A stretch of 64,000 bases of DNA from Tautonia rosea (GTDB taxonomy: Bacteria > Planctomycetota > Planctomycetia > Isosphaerales > Isosphaeraceae). Made by a program: the position numbers and the translations under genes. Position 1 is the first letter of the stretch. The number at the start of each line of letters is the position of its first letter. Shown here piece after piece: positions 41,979 to 51,418 of this stretch. The stretch lies in contig NZ_JABBYO010000007.1 of the NCBI RefSeq assembly GCF_012958305.1, forward strand, positions 310,001-374,000. Reading direction: 5' to 3'. The notes below the pieces were generated by a model that saw nothing but the letters and a program-made list of their open reading frames with translations, had not been told where the DNA came from and did not search any database.

Positions 41979-43493
41979 TCAGCGAGGCCCGAACTGGGAG
42001 AGGTCGAGGTCTGGCAGCATGGCGCCGTGTTCGAGGAAGTTCGTATGCAGCTCGAAGCACCGTTGCAGGTTGTGGCGGATGTGCCCTTGCGGGCTCGATT
42101 CGAGATAATGGTGTAAATAATCGCGGAAGGCCGGGTGGGCGCAGTGGTCGATGATCCGCCTGGCTCTTGCCACGGGAGCCAGGCCTCGCAGGTCGGCCAG
42201 GCCTTGCTCCGTGACGATGATTTGCACCGAATGCTCGCTGTGATCGACGTGCGAGCACATGGGGACGATGGTCGAGATTTTCCCCCCCTTGGCGACCGAC
42301 GGGCACATGAAGATCGAGAGAAACGCGTTTCGCTCGAAGTCTCCGCTGCCCCCCAGACCGTTCATAACCTGGGTGCCGAAGAAGTGAGTCGAGTTGGCGT
42401 GGCCGTAGATGTCGACCTCGATCGCCGTGTTGGTGGCGATGACGCCGAGGCGGCGGGCGATGCCGGGATTGTTCGAGATTTCCTGCGGTCGCAGGACAAT
42501 GCGATCGACGAATTCGTCGAAGTGGTCGTACAGCCAGGTCAGTTTTTCGTCGGAGAGAGTCAGCGAGCAGGTGCTCGCACCCAGCACGCCGCCGGCGGCG
42601 ATCAGGTCGAGCATCGCGTCCTGAAGGACTTCGGTGAAAACCTTGAACTTGGGAAAGTCAGAGCTTTCCGCCAGACCCGCGAGCACGGCATTGCAGACGT
42701 TGCCGACGCCGCTTTGCAGCGGCAGGAATCCGCTCGGAATCCGACCGGAGGCCATCTCGTCGAGCAGGAACTGGGAGACGTGCGCCGCGATCCGTCGGCT
42801 GGTTTCGTCGGGAGGGGCAAAACCCCGGCCGCCATCGGGTTCATCGTTGTGAACGATCCCGATGACCTTCTTCGGATCGACCAGGGCGTGCGGGGTGCCA
42901 ATCTTGTCGAGCGGGTCGTGAATCGGGATCGGGCGGCGGTTCGGAGGCGGCGGGAGCATGAAGATGTCGGTCATCTCACGGAGCCTCGGCGAGTGCCGGG
43001 CGTTGAGCTCGATGATGACCTTGTCGGCATACTGCAGGAACGTCGGCGCGTTGCCGATGCCAGTCGTCAGGTAGACCTTGCCGTCCGGGGTAATTTCGGT
43101 CGCCTCGACCACGGCCACGTCAATCGGGCCGAGGAAGCCTTCGAGCACCACCTGCGAGACGTGCGAGAGGTGCATGTCGACAAAGTCGAGCTTCCCCGAA
43201 TTCGCCTGTTTTCGGAGTGGCGAGGAGGTCAGGTAGGGAGCCCGCCAGCTTACCGCCTCGGCCAGACCCAGTTCGTCGTCACACGCTTCTCCCGTCGAGG
43301 CGCCGCTGAGCAACCGCACCCGGTAGGGTTGTCCCGATTCGTGAAGCGCCCGAGCGCGCCGGGCAAGCGCGCGAGGAACGGCCTTGGGAGAGCCGGCCGG
43401 AGTGAAGCCGGAAACGGCGAGCATCGCGTCATGAGGAATCAGTTCGGCCGCATCTTCGGCCGTCAGTTCCGGGAACGGAGTTCCAGTCGTCAT
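41979..43493 (-). CDS. Acetyl-CoA hydrolase/transferase family CoA transferase (succinate:propionyl-type)
   Basis: The 504-residue protein has the class I acetyl-CoA hydrolase/transferase fold. Landmarks are an early AVSGFTPAGSPKAVPRALA, RLLSGASTGEACDD, SGVGNVCNAVLAGL and the catalytic Glu region VFTEVLQDAML; ends GLADLRGLAPVARARRIIDH. It moves CoA between succinyl-CoA, acetyl-CoA or propionyl-CoA. As the first gene of an operon that continues with mutA, mutB and transcarboxylase, the propionyl-CoA:succinate CoA transferase of the Wood-Werkman cycle is the best match. Substrate choice is inferred from context. Confidence 0.85.
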   Translation of the reverse strand: MTTGTPFPELTAEDAAELIPHDAMLAVSGFTPAGSPKAVPRALARRARALHESGQPYRVRLLSGASTGEACDDELGLAEAVSWRAPYLTSSPLRKQANSGKLDFVDMHLSHVSQVVLEGFLGPIDVAVVEATEITPDGKVYLTTGIGNAPTFLQYADKVIIELNARHSPRLREMTDIFMLPPPPNRRPIPIHDPLDKIGTPHALVDPKKVIGIVHNDEPDGGRGFAPPDETSRRIAAHVSQFLLDEMASGRIPSGFLPLQSGVGNVCNAVLAGLAESSDFPKFKVFTEVLQDAMLDLIAAGGVLGASTCSLTLSDEKLTWLYDHFDEFVDRIVLRPQEISNNPGIARRLGVIATNTAIEVDIYGHANSTHFFGTQVMNGLGGSGDFERNAFLSIFMCPSVAKGGKISTIVPMCSHVDHSEHSVQIIVTEQGLADLRGLAPVARARRIIDHCAHPAFRDYLHHYLESSPQGHIRHNLQRCFELHTNFLEHGAMLPDLDLSQFGPR

Positions 43494-44303
43494 CGTCTCA
43501 CCGACTCTCCGTCGAAAACCTTGGCTCCACGGCGGGGTCCGACTTCACGAGTTGCATCGTGCTGGATCGAGGCATGGAGGCCACGATCAGCTCGATGTAT
43601 CCCGGTTGCGGTCCCTGGAGGGCTTGCGTAAGGCCGGATCACACGAGATCCGACCGGAAGCTGCCAGAGCCTGACCATCCGGGGGACCGATCGGGCGATC
43701 GAGTTCCACTCGATGCCACGTTCCACAGGAGGAGCCTTGAGATCCTGTGGCGAACGATCGGACGCCATTGGCCAATCGGAGTCGAACCTGGCCGGGCCTG
43801 GAATCGTTGGTCCCTTGCAACGGTGGCAAGGTCTCCCCCGAGGGTGCCCGGCAATTCCACTCTACCCAGGGGACGGCAGAGGTCTTCGCTCTACCGCAAG
43901 GGCTTCTAGTCTACGCTCGCAGCCCGAACTCTCCAAGCAAGATCGCTCTGCTCTCTGGTCGATTCCTCCTCAAGTCCCTCGACCGTGTCGCGCAGTGCAA
44001 GGCCGAAACGATCCGGCTCCGAGAATCAATTTCCCGAAGATTCCTGAGAACGAGGCTCCACCGAATGCTTCTGGGACCCGTCCGTGGAGCCGCTTGCCCA
44101 TCACCGTCGGCGGTCCCGCCCTTTGACCCCACTGCTCGCAGGAGAGAGAATCACTCGTCATCACGGAGCCGCAAACGCAACGAGTTCCAATGAAACGACG
44201 CTTCACGGTCGAATCATGATTGGTTGGTCGGGTGTCCTCGTCGGGTGGTCATGGCGTTCCTACCCATGTATACCCTGGAGCTGGGTTCTGGAGGACTTTG
44301 GAC
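43494..44303. other. Long intergenic region upstream of the propionate operon
   Basis: This 810-base stretch lies between divergent genes: the CoA transferase to the left and the thioesterase to the right. Several open frames of 60-150 codons occur on both strands, but their codon usage and products look like chance. I find no tRNA, clear riboswitch or convincing inverted repeat. It should contain the promoter for the nine-gene methylmalonyl operon and that of the thioesterase. Confidence 0.4.
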
Positions 44304-44723
44304 GTGGCCGAGCCCATCCTGTTCGAATTTCCGATCCGAGTCGATCCCAAGGACATCGACCGGATGGGACACGTCAACAATGTCGTCTACCTCCGATACG
44401 CACAGGATGCGGCCGTTGCGCACTGGATCGCCGTGGCCACGCCGGAGTATGCCGAGTCGCTCCTCTGGGTGGTCCGACGCCACGAGATTGACTATTTGCG
44501 GCCCGCCCTCCCCGGCGACCAGTTACTTGCGATCACCTGGGTCGGCGAGGCCGATGGGGCAACCTTCGAGCGCTTTGTCACCATCACTCGTCCTGGGGAT
44601 CAGCAGGTTCTGGCTCGGGTTCGCACCGTCTGGGTCGCGATCGACGCGCAAAGGCTCCGCCCCCGACGGGTTCCCGAAGCCTTGCGACGCCTGTTCGACA
44701 ACGATGCGTCCCCAGGCGACTGA
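44304..44723 (+). CDS. Hotdog-fold acyl-CoA thioesterase
   Basis: The GTG at 44304, with GGAGG nine bases before it, gives 139 residues in the 4-hydroxybenzoyl-CoA thioesterase-like hotdog fold. The motif VDPKDIDRMGHVNNVVYLRY is the family signature, with the catalytic Asp/His and Asn. A later WVVRRHEIDYLRPALPGD segment follows. It should hydrolyse a short acyl-CoA. It is divergent from the CoA transferase, but its substrate is unknown and a link to propionyl-CoA is only a guess. An ATG further upstream in the same frame would give 167 residues but lacks a ribosome binding site. Confidence 0.88.
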   Translation: MAEPILFEFPIRVDPKDIDRMGHVNNVVYLRYAQDAAVAHWIAVATPEYAESLLWVVRRHEIDYLRPALPGDQLLAITWVGEADGATFERFVTITRPGDQQVLARVRTVWVAIDAQRLRPRRVPEALRRLFDNDASPGD

Positions 44724-44852
44724 GCATGTTCCCGAACTTGTGAATGAGAGACACGCCGGATTGAGCGCTCGAGCACCACGTCTGTCGACATGGGAACGGA
44801 CGCTCCTTTGCTGGTCAGCCCGGCTTTCCCGGAACATCTTCCTGAGGTCTTC

Positions 44853-45842
44853 ATGTCACTTAACCGGTACTCGCAGTCCCAGACGATCCCGCGCGCGATT
44901 CTTGCGGTGCTTGGCGTTTTCATGGCCTCGGCCGCTCAAGGGTCCGAAGGCCTCGCTCCCGACCGACCCAACGCCTCCGCGCTTGACGATCGGGTTCACG
45001 CCTTACTAGACCCGCTTGGAGCGGGGCTAGGGGTCAGCGTCTGGGTGGGGCCTGCCCAGGGAGCACCCTGGTATGTGATCGAACCGGAGGTCGCCCGTCC
45101 CTCGGCCAGTGCGATCAAGACGGCTTATCTGGTTGCCCTGTTCGCACGGTTCGCCGAGGATCTCGACGCCTCGCCCTCGGGCCTCGACGACGCCCTGAGC
45201 GACGATCACCCGGCGATGGCTCCCTATTCACCTGCCCAGCGCGACGAGATTCGAACGGCGCTTCTGGGAGCCTCGGTCCGGACGATCGGCGGGGTGATGA
45301 TGGGATCGATCGACGCGCCGAATCATGTGTACAACGCCGCGGCCAGTGCCTCGACGGCCATCCTTGGCGGGCCGGACGCCCTGACGGCCGCCATTCACGG
45401 GATCGATCCGGCGTTTGACGGTATCGTCGCACGACGCTACATGCTCGCACCGCGCGATGTGACCGGAGACAACGAAGTCTCGGCCGCGTCGCTGGCTGCG
45501 GTCATGGCTCGCCTGGCCAGTGGCGAGCTTCCCGGTGTGGACGCCGAGACGCTGACCGCCATGCGGAACGCGGTCATCCGTCGCGAGGCGGTGTTCGACC
45601 TCCCAGGCCGCCATTTCCTGAAGGGAGGGGCACTGAACTCTGATCCCATCACCCGAGTCAAATCAGGCTGGTGGGAGCGTCCCGAACTCGAGCCGATCGT
45701 CTACGTTGTCATGCTGACTCAGCCGGCTCCCGCCCCGGAGTCGCTCACCGAGGCGGCCGACCGGCTCGACGCCACCGCCTCGGCGCTTTCGGCAATGCTG
45801 CTTGAGGCCATGAACGCGGCAGACAATCAGCCCCAGCCGTGA
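44853..45842 (+). CDS. Class A beta-lactamase-like serine hydrolase, secreted
   Basis: From ATG 44853 (preceded by TGAGG) the 329-residue protein has a signal peptide (ILAVLGVFMASAAQGSE). Next come the active-site motif SASAIKTAYLVALFARF (SxxK) and a VKSGWW segment that stands where beta-lactamases have KTG. The SDN element is not obvious. It may be a beta-lactamase, a DD-peptidase-like enzyme or a non-hydrolysing relative. It stands alone, 130 bases after the thioesterase gene. The missing second motif lowers confidence in antibiotic resistance, which I do not claim. Confidence 0.75.
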   Translation: MSLNRYSQSQTIPRAILAVLGVFMASAAQGSEGLAPDRPNASALDDRVHALLDPLGAGLGVSVWVGPAQGAPWYVIEPEVARPSASAIKTAYLVALFARFAEDLDASPSGLDDALSDDHPAMAPYSPAQRDEIRTALLGASVRTIGGVMMGSIDAPNHVYNAAASASTAILGGPDALTAAIHGIDPAFDGIVARRYMLAPRDVTGDNEVSAASLAAVMARLASGELPGVDAETLTAMRNAVIRREAVFDLPGRHFLKGGALNSDPITRVKSGWWERPELEPIVYVVMLTQPAPAPESLTEAADRLDATASALSAMLLEAMNAADNQPQP

Positions 45843-45852
45843 ACAACGCCCA

Positions 45853-46788
45853 TCATCGGCCCGAGGCTTCGGTCATCTCGCGAAACGTTCGCCAGGTGAT
45901 GACCCGGATCCCGAGCCGCTCAATCTCGGCAATGGTTTCGGGGTCGGTGAAGACCCTTCGATCACCGTCTCGACGTTCGGCGCTGGTCGTCACGGCACGT
46001 AGTTCGTCATCGTTGTAGCCGCAATGGATGATGAGCTGCGAGACCCCGGGGGGCAGGTTTCGCAAGGTTTCGAGATAGTTGTCGACTCGCTCCTCGTGCG
46101 AGTCTCCGCCGTAGAACTGGGCCAGCCCATCAAGGACCGGCAGGCGCTGTTGATCGAGCGCGGCCAACCATTGCTTACCTCGTTCGCGGAGGGCGGGATA
46201 GGCCTCAACGACAGGCCCTTCCACCTCTCGGACAAAGAGAATGGGCAGGTCGTACTTCAACCCCATCGAAACGTAGACCTCAATCAGGTCGGGCCTGCTC
46301 ACCAGGGCTCCCATGTGGGTATCAAGGTGAGAGATGGGGATCCCCAGCTCGATTGCACGCTCGATCTGAGCGGTCAGCTCGATTTCCACCTCCTCAGCGA
46401 CCGCAAGACGGGCCACGGCATCGACGCTCCGATGCAGATAGCCATCCTCATCCACCAGGCTCGGCACACGATCTCGTCCGGCAACCGGACCCCAGCGGTA
46501 GTGTACCCACTCGGAATTCAAGGTCAGGTGAACGCCGTAATCCTTTTCTGGGTTTGCTTTCGCATACTCCGCGAATTCCTTCACCCACGGACAGGGGATC
46601 ATGATGCTGCACGACGAGACAATCCCTTGCTCCATCGCGTCGATGGTCGCCCGATTCACCGAGTGGCACATTCCTGCGTCATCAGCGTGGATGATCAGGT
46701 AACGCGTTTCGTCGTCCGCCCACGTCGGCCCCGCCGACACCAGAAGGACACCCACACCGATCAGAGTCGTGAGGCTGGCAACACGCAT
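45853..46788 (-). CDS. YdjC/ChbG-type carbohydrate deacetylase, exported
   Basis: The start at 46788 gives 311 residues with a signal peptide ([21 protein letters not shown] ends near residue 24). The family motifs follow: [15 protein letters not shown] (metal-binding Asp pair), [11 protein letters not shown] and [13 protein letters not shown] (metal His). ChbG-like enzymes remove acetyl groups from chito- or other oligosaccharides. Here it is expected to act in the periplasm. It is convergent with the serine hydrolase, ten bases apart, and the only gene on its strand in this stretch. An upstream frame extension of 62 residues is unlikely. Confidence 0.85.
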   Translation of the reverse strand: MRVASLTTLIGVGVLLVSAGPTWADDETRYLIIHADDAGMCHSVNRATIDAMEQGIVSSCSIMIPCPWVKEFAEYAKANPEKDYGVHLTLNSEWVHYRWGPVAGRDRVPSLVDEDGYLHRSVDAVARLAVAEEVEIELTAQIERAIELGIPISHLDTHMGALVSRPDLIEVYVSMGLKYDLPILFVREVEGPVVEAYPALRERGKQWLAALDQQRLPVLDGLAQFYGGDSHEERVDNYLETLRNLPPGVSQLIIHCGYNDDELRAVTTSAERRDGDRRVFTDPETIAEIERLGIRVITWRTFREMTEASGR

Positions 46789-47329
46789 GGCAAGCGATCT
46801 CGTTGAGAACCGGACCTGGCCTGGATTGTACAGGGGACAGCGCCCCTGCTTCCCACATCCAGCATGTGATGGTCTACGCAATCCTGCAAGCGGTGTGGTT
46901 TCCTGTTTGGTATCCAATGCGGTGAGGAGCAGTCGGGGTTCGACCGCCCTTGCAAGCACCTTCCACTGCTTCAAGACAGACCGGAATCGCCAGTCGCCTG
47001 ACCGCCTGCCCGTCGAAGCGCCTATTGGCTGGTCTGTCGGCCCCGAGCGTCCTCAGCCGGCCGAAGCAGTCGCAGATCAAGGAAGAGAAAAGTACCAAAA
47101 CTCTTCCATCAAAGATACTCTGGATGATTGAGAATCGTGTTCGTTCTGATGAGACATCTGAGGACGCGACGATCGATGGCTTAACGTAGCCGCTTCGATC
47201 AAGAATTCGCAGGTGGGTTGTCCATTCGAACGGCTACGTTGGAATGGTACTCTGGGAAGAGGACCATCCGGTCGGATCGGAAAACGGAATGCGCAATTCG
47301 AGACAGATTCAGTGCCAAGAGAAAAACAC
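46789..47329. other. Intergenic region between divergent secreted-protein genes
   Basis: This 541-base gap separates the YdjC-type and DUF2891 genes, which point away from each other. It should hold both promoters. The short open frames are not convincing. The stretch around 47060-47200 is AT-richer than its surroundings. No hairpin or RNA gene was identified. Confidence 0.35.
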
Positions 47330-48436
47330 ATGAAATTATGTTCGCTTTCCGTTGTTCTGGTCTGTCTTCTGGGAATGGCCATGCCTCAGACCGGTTTTTC
47401 CGATGAGCAAGCCCTGACTCTCGACCGTGATCGGGCCTCTGGCTTCGCCCGAATTGCGCTGGAGGCGATCGTCCGCGAGTATCCGAACAAGCCCGAACAC
47501 GTGCTGAGCGGGCTGGAGGATCTCGATTCCCCACGCGGACTTCATCCCGCGTTTTATGGAGCGTACGACTGGCATTCGGCCGTGCATGGCCATTGGATGC
47601 TTGTTCGATTGCTCCGGCAGTTTCCCGACCTTCCCGAGGCCGCCACGATCCGCGAAACCCTCAGCGATCACCTGACGGCCGAGAACCTGCAAGCCGAGGC
47701 CGACTACTTCGACCATCCCGATCGCCGGTCATTCGAACGCCCCTACGGCTGGGCCTGGCTGCTCAAGCTGGTCGAGGAACTGGACGGCTGGAACGATCCC
47801 GACGCCTCAACCTGGCGGGCGAACCTCCGACCCCTCGAAACGGTGATCGTCAACCGATACCTCGACTACTTCCCGAAACAAACCTACCCGATCCGCACCG
47901 GGGTCCATCCCAACACCGCCTTCGGCCTCGCCTTCGCGCACGATTATGCAACGGCCGTCGGTCACGACAGGCTGCGATCGCTCGTCGAGGAGCGTGCTCG
48001 GGCCTACTTCGACTCCGATACCGACGCCCCAGGCCGCTGGGAGCCGAGTGGGGCGGATTTCTTCTCCCCTTCCTTGATGGAAGCCGACCTCATGAGGCGT
48101 GTGCTTCCCACCGCTGAGTTCCGGCCCTGGTTCGCCCAGTTCCTCCCGAACGTGGCTCAGGGGGAACCTGCCTCCTTGCTCCAGCCTGCCGAGGTGACCG
48201 ACCGTACCGATCCGCAGCTCGTTCACCTCGACGGCCTGAATCTGAGCCGCGCATGGTGCATGCGGAGCATCGCTGAAGCGTTGACCGAAGCCGATCCCGC
48301 ACAGGCGGTCCTCCGCGCTTCGGCCGACCAGCACGCCCGCGCCGCCCTCGATCACGTCGCCAGCGGCGACTACGTGGGAGAGCACTGGCTCGCCTCGTTT
48401 GCCGTCTTTCTCCTGACGGAGAGCGGAACGCAGTGA
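47330..48436 (+). CDS. DUF2891 protein with signal peptide
   Basis: The ATG at 47330 opens a 368-residue product with a clear signal peptide (KLCSLSVVLVCLLGMAMPQT). The remainder is the all-alpha DUF2891 region with GAYDWHSAVHGHWMLVRLLR, DYFDHPDRRSFERPYGWAWL and YPIRTGVHPNTAFGLAFAHD. The fold resembles a six-hairpin glycosidase-like barrel, so a sugar-related role is possible, but the family is uncharacterised. The chosen start is preferred over an upstream ATG because it begins the signal sequence. It is convergent with the sulfatase gene. Confidence 0.82.
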   Translation: MKLCSLSVVLVCLLGMAMPQTGFSDEQALTLDRDRASGFARIALEAIVREYPNKPEHVLSGLEDLDSPRGLHPAFYGAYDWHSAVHGHWMLVRLLRQFPDLPEAATIRETLSDHLTAENLQAEADYFDHPDRRSFERPYGWAWLLKLVEELDGWNDPDASTWRANLRPLETVIVNRYLDYFPKQTYPIRTGVHPNTAFGLAFAHDYATAVGHDRLRSLVEERARAYFDSDTDAPGRWEPSGADFFSPSLMEADLMRRVLPTAEFRPWFAQFLPNVAQGEPASLLQPAEVTDRTDPQLVHLDGLNLSRAWCMRSIAEALTEADPAQAVLRASADQHARAALDHVASGDYVGEHWLASFAVFLLTESGTQ

Positions 48437-48514
48437 ACGCCCCTCGTGTCCGTTGGCGATCCCTCTTGAGCGTATTTCTCTGAGGGATCGCCAGCGGATG
48501 TGCCAGCCTCTCGA

Positions 48515-49930
48515 TCAATCAGTCGTCTCGCTCGCGGCGTTGGGTGCTTCTTGCGTCGGAAGTGATGCGGCGAGCCCGGCCTTGATTGCAAGGTACTCTG
48601 GAGCGTCCGCCAGATTGTGCCACTCCATCGGGTCGGCGTCGTGATCGTACAGTTCTTCCGAGCCGTTGGCATAGCGGATGTATCGCCATCGTTCGGAGCG
48701 GACGGCGTGATTCCCGCGTCCGTGAGTGGTCAGGGCCGGGTGATCCCAAGGGCTTGCCGGATCGCGGAGCAAGGGGGCCAGGCTTCGTCCTTCGAGCTCA
48801 GGACGTTCGGGCAGGCCGCACAACTCGATCAAGGTGGGGTAAACATCCATCAGGGAAACGGTCCGTCCACAACGAACGCCGAGGGGGCTGACCCCCGGCG
48901 CACTGATCAGGAACGGCACCCGCGTGGCCTCTTCCCACAGGGCAAACTTCCGCCAGTGCTGCTTCTCGCCGAGATGCCACCCGTGGTCCCCCCAGGTCAC
49001 GATGATCGTGTTCCTGGCGATCGGGCTGCGGTCCAGCGCGTCGAGCAACCGGCCGACCTGATGGTCGGTAAAGGCAATGCTGGCCAGATACCCCTGAATT
49101 GCCCGGTCCCATTGCTCGTATTCAAGAACGTTGCGGTGGTCTCCCTTCGGCTTCGCCATTGCGATTCCGGCCGGAGGGATGTCGTCGAGGTCGTCGTCGG
49201 GAACCTCCGGCCGTCGGATGGTCTCGATCGGGAAGGCGTCGAAATACGCTTTCGGGACGTACCAGGGCAGGTGAGGCCGGTAGAGCCCCACGGCCAGAAA
49301 GAGCGGGGTCTCGCGGTCCCTCTCAAGCTGCGTGATGGCCCAGTCGACCACCTGATGATCCCCCATCGCCTCATCTGGTCCCTCCACCGGCCCCCAGTCG
49401 AAGTGGGCGGTTCGAGGAATGCCGTTGACCGGAGTTTCCCGAGGTTTCGGGTCGCCCGGCCGCTCGAAGTACTCGTGCCAGGATGCCGGATCATTGAACG
49501 GACCGTGGAAGATCTTGCCCCCGCCCAGCACTTCGTAACCGCCGGCCATAAAGTGCTGCGGCAAGGTCATGGCGTCGGGCATCGCCGCTCGCCAAGGTTG
49601 CGGATTATGGTACACCCCGCTGGTTGACGGTCGGATTCCGGTCAACAACGCCGCCCGAGACGGATTGCAGGCCGGGGCCGCGCAATAGGCTCGCTCGAAG
49701 ATCACCCCTCGGCTCGCCAGCCGGTCGAGATTCGGCGTGCTTGCCTGAGGATTCCCCCCGAGGAATCCCGTCCAGTCATTCAAGTCATCGATGGCCAGGA
49801 ACAACACGTGAGGACGCTCGTCCGCCCCCCGATTCCCGTTCGTCACGGGCGGCGAGGCCACGGATCCTTGAAACGTGAAGCCGACGCCGGCTGTAACAAG
49901 CATCCATGCAGTGAGTCGAGGCAGGGGCAT
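48515..49930 (-). CDS. Type I sulfatase (iduronate-2-sulfatase-like), exported
   Basis: The 471-residue protein has a signal peptide (LPRLTAWMLVTAGVGFTF), the metal motif VLFLAIDDLNDW and the sulfatase signature CNPSRAALLTGIRPS. The Cys in CNPSR is the site to be converted to formylglycine. Further blocks are VTWGDHGWHLGEKQHWRKF (His and Lys ligands) and the C-terminal LYDHDADPMEWHNLAD. It should hydrolyse sulfate esters on polysaccharides in the periplasm. It needs an active formylglycine-generating enzyme elsewhere; the FGE-like protein of the chemosensory operon lacks one catalytic Cys. It stands alone, convergent with the DUF2891 gene. Confidence 0.93.
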   Translation of the reverse strand: MPLPRLTAWMLVTAGVGFTFQGSVASPPVTNGNRGADERPHVLFLAIDDLNDWTGFLGGNPQASTPNLDRLASRGVIFERAYCAAPACNPSRAALLTGIRPSTSGVYHNPQPWRAAMPDAMTLPQHFMAGGYEVLGGGKIFHGPFNDPASWHEYFERPGDPKPRETPVNGIPRTAHFDWGPVEGPDEAMGDHQVVDWAITQLERDRETPLFLAVGLYRPHLPWYVPKAYFDAFPIETIRRPEVPDDDLDDIPPAGIAMAKPKGDHRNVLEYEQWDRAIQGYLASIAFTDHQVGRLLDALDRSPIARNTIIVTWGDHGWHLGEKQHWRKFALWEEATRVPFLISAPGVSPLGVRCGRTVSLMDVYPTLIELCGLPERPELEGRSLAPLLRDPASPWDHPALTTHGRGNHAVRSERWRYIRYANGSEELYDHDADPMEWHNLADAPEYLAIKAGLAASLPTQEAPNAASETTD

Positions 49931-50308
49931 GTCGAACCTCCTCCGGATGAGGGGCGTAAGTGCTGTCCTGGGCCTATCTTTCAGAACGGGCCATTGAGCT
50001 TACTTCCTCCGGCGTACCTGGGGCCAGTGTCGGGCGGATCAGCCCAAGTTCGATGGGTTCGGTAACGCTCGCAAGCCAGCCTCGGACTTTTTCTCAAAAG
50101 TCTGGAAGAACTCTCCGAATGATTTCGGCGACTCGGCGAATCTGTTGGTGGAATGGACACGATCCGACCCTGACCGGAGACGCATTTCCCGGTCTTCGGT
50201 GATCGATTCTCAGGAAGGGGTCGGTCGGGTGTCGGATGCGAACCCGCAATTCTGAGCCGAGGTTCAGGGATCGGGAACGAGTGTCGCTGACGATTGAGGT
50301 GGTGGTTT
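49931..50308. other. Intergenic region with a small AT-rich hairpin
   Basis: This 378-base gap lies between the divergent sulfatase and WD40 genes. A seven-base-pair hairpin GACTTTT-TCTC-AAAAGTC is at 50085-50102. No gene, riboswitch or promoter box is obvious. The ribosome binding site GAGGTGG for the WD40 gene is at the right end. Confidence 0.35.
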
Positions 50309-51373
50309 ATGGCTTTGCACGCACGTCATCGGTCAACGGAGTCGGAGATGAGCAACCCCACGGACGCCTCTCGGTCCCGGTCCGGTTCATGGTCCAGAGG
50401 CATTGGCGTTTGCCCAACCCTGGCAGTGCTGCTTGCCCTGGGAGCGGCGGTCGCCGTGCCGCTTCTCCAGCAACCCCAAACGCCCCGATCACAAATTATG
50501 TTGCCAGAGAATGGCCTGGTTTCTTCGGTGGCCTTCAACACTCAAGGCGATCGGATCTACTCCGATCACAAGGCCCTTGGCCCGACGGTTCTCCAACTCG
50601 GCCAAGAAGGAAAACTGTATCAGGAACCCTCGGTCGGCCTCGGTCGATGTTCCTTGATGACGCTCGACCCCAGCGGCCAATCGCTCTTCGTCGCCAGGGA
50701 ATCCGGGGCGATTGAGGTCCGCGACGCGGAATCATTCGACCTGCGACAAACCCTTCCCGGTCCCAGCCGAAGCCTCAGTCTGGCCGTTTCAACCGATGGC
50801 CAGAGGCTGATCTCGGTCGACCCGTCCAATGTCTGCCGCTGCTGGTCGTTGACTGAGCAGAACGTCGCGTGGCAATACTCCGAGCAGTCCGGAATCAGTC
50901 AATGCACCTTCTCCCCCGATGGAAGGTTCGTGATCCTGGGCTTCCGGCACGGAGAGATCGCCGTGCTCGACGCCTCGACCGGCGTCGAACTCACGCGATG
51001 GGATGGTCACGGGTATGGTGCGCTCCTCCTCGCACTGGCCTTTACCCCGGACGGACAAACCCTGGTCAGTGTCGGACTCGAAGGACGGCTGCGAACCTGG
51101 GATGCCCTGAAAAACTGGGAAATGCATCACGACATCTCGATGCCAGGAGGGACCTCCCGGAGCCTGGCCATCGCTCCCGATGGTCAGACCTTGGCAACCG
51201 GGCACAACGATGGCTACGTCCGAGTCTGGGACCTCTCCACAGGATCGTTGCTGGGAGAGGCGGCGATGGCGAACATTCAGCTGAGTTCGGTCTGCTTTGC
51301 GCCGGGGGGACAACAGCTGGCTGTCTCTTACGGATCAACGGTCGCATTGATCTCGACGCCGGGGTCGGTCTGA
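50309..51373 (+). CDS. WD40-repeat protein with N-terminal membrane anchor
   Basis: The ATG at 50309 is preceded by GAGGTGG. The 354-residue product has an N-terminal membrane segment (VCPTLAVLLALGAAVAVPLL) and about six or seven WD40-like blades, for example CTFSPDGRFVILGFRHGEI, AFTPDGQTLVSVGLEGRLRT and LAIAPDGQTLATGHNDGYVR. Such proteins are beta-propellers for protein contacts. An alternative start at 50348 has its ribosome binding site too close. No kinase or protease domain is fused, unlike many planctomycete WD40 proteins. It is convergent with pckA, and a perfect palindrome spans its stop. Confidence 0.82.
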   Translation: MALHARHRSTESEMSNPTDASRSRSGSWSRGIGVCPTLAVLLALGAAVAVPLLQQPQTPRSQIMLPENGLVSSVAFNTQGDRIYSDHKALGPTVLQLGQEGKLYQEPSVGLGRCSLMTLDPSGQSLFVARESGAIEVRDAESFDLRQTLPGPSRSLSLAVSTDGQRLISVDPSNVCRCWSLTEQNVAWQYSEQSGISQCTFSPDGRFVILGFRHGEIAVLDASTGVELTRWDGHGYGALLLALAFTPDGQTLVSVGLEGRLRTWDALKNWEMHHDISMPGGTSRSLAIAPDGQTLATGHNDGYVRVWDLSTGSLLGEAAMANIQLSSVCFAPGGQQLAVSYGSTVALISTPGSV

Positions 51374-51392
51374 CCGACCCGACCTCCGGGTC
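51362..51392. terminator. Palindrome and stem-loop between convergent WD40 and pckA genes
   Basis: A near-symmetrical palindrome with nine-base arms GGGTCGGTC and GACCGACCC around a single T (51362-51380) spans the WD40 stop codon. It overlaps a second hairpin GACCCG-ACCTC-CGGGTC (51376-51392). The two structures are mutually exclusive. The position between convergent stops fits a two-way terminator, though no T-tract follows. Confidence 0.45.
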
Positions 51393-51418
51393 TTGATGCG
51401 CTTGGTCCTCCGAGGCGA

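Noticed and set aside
40425-43631. 563- and 498-codon plus-strand frames opposite mutA and the CoA transferase
   Set aside because: Both are antisense to conserved enzymes and have no motif of their own.
43559-44193. Several 90-150 codon frames in the 43.5-44.2 kb gap
   Set aside because: Frames on both strands overlap one another, with low-complexity Pro/Arg/Ser products and no ribosome binding site.
50085-50102. Small AT-rich hairpin near the sulfatase as a terminator
   Set aside because: It lies in the divergent promoter region of the sulfatase and WD40 genes, so a terminator is unlikely; it may be chance.
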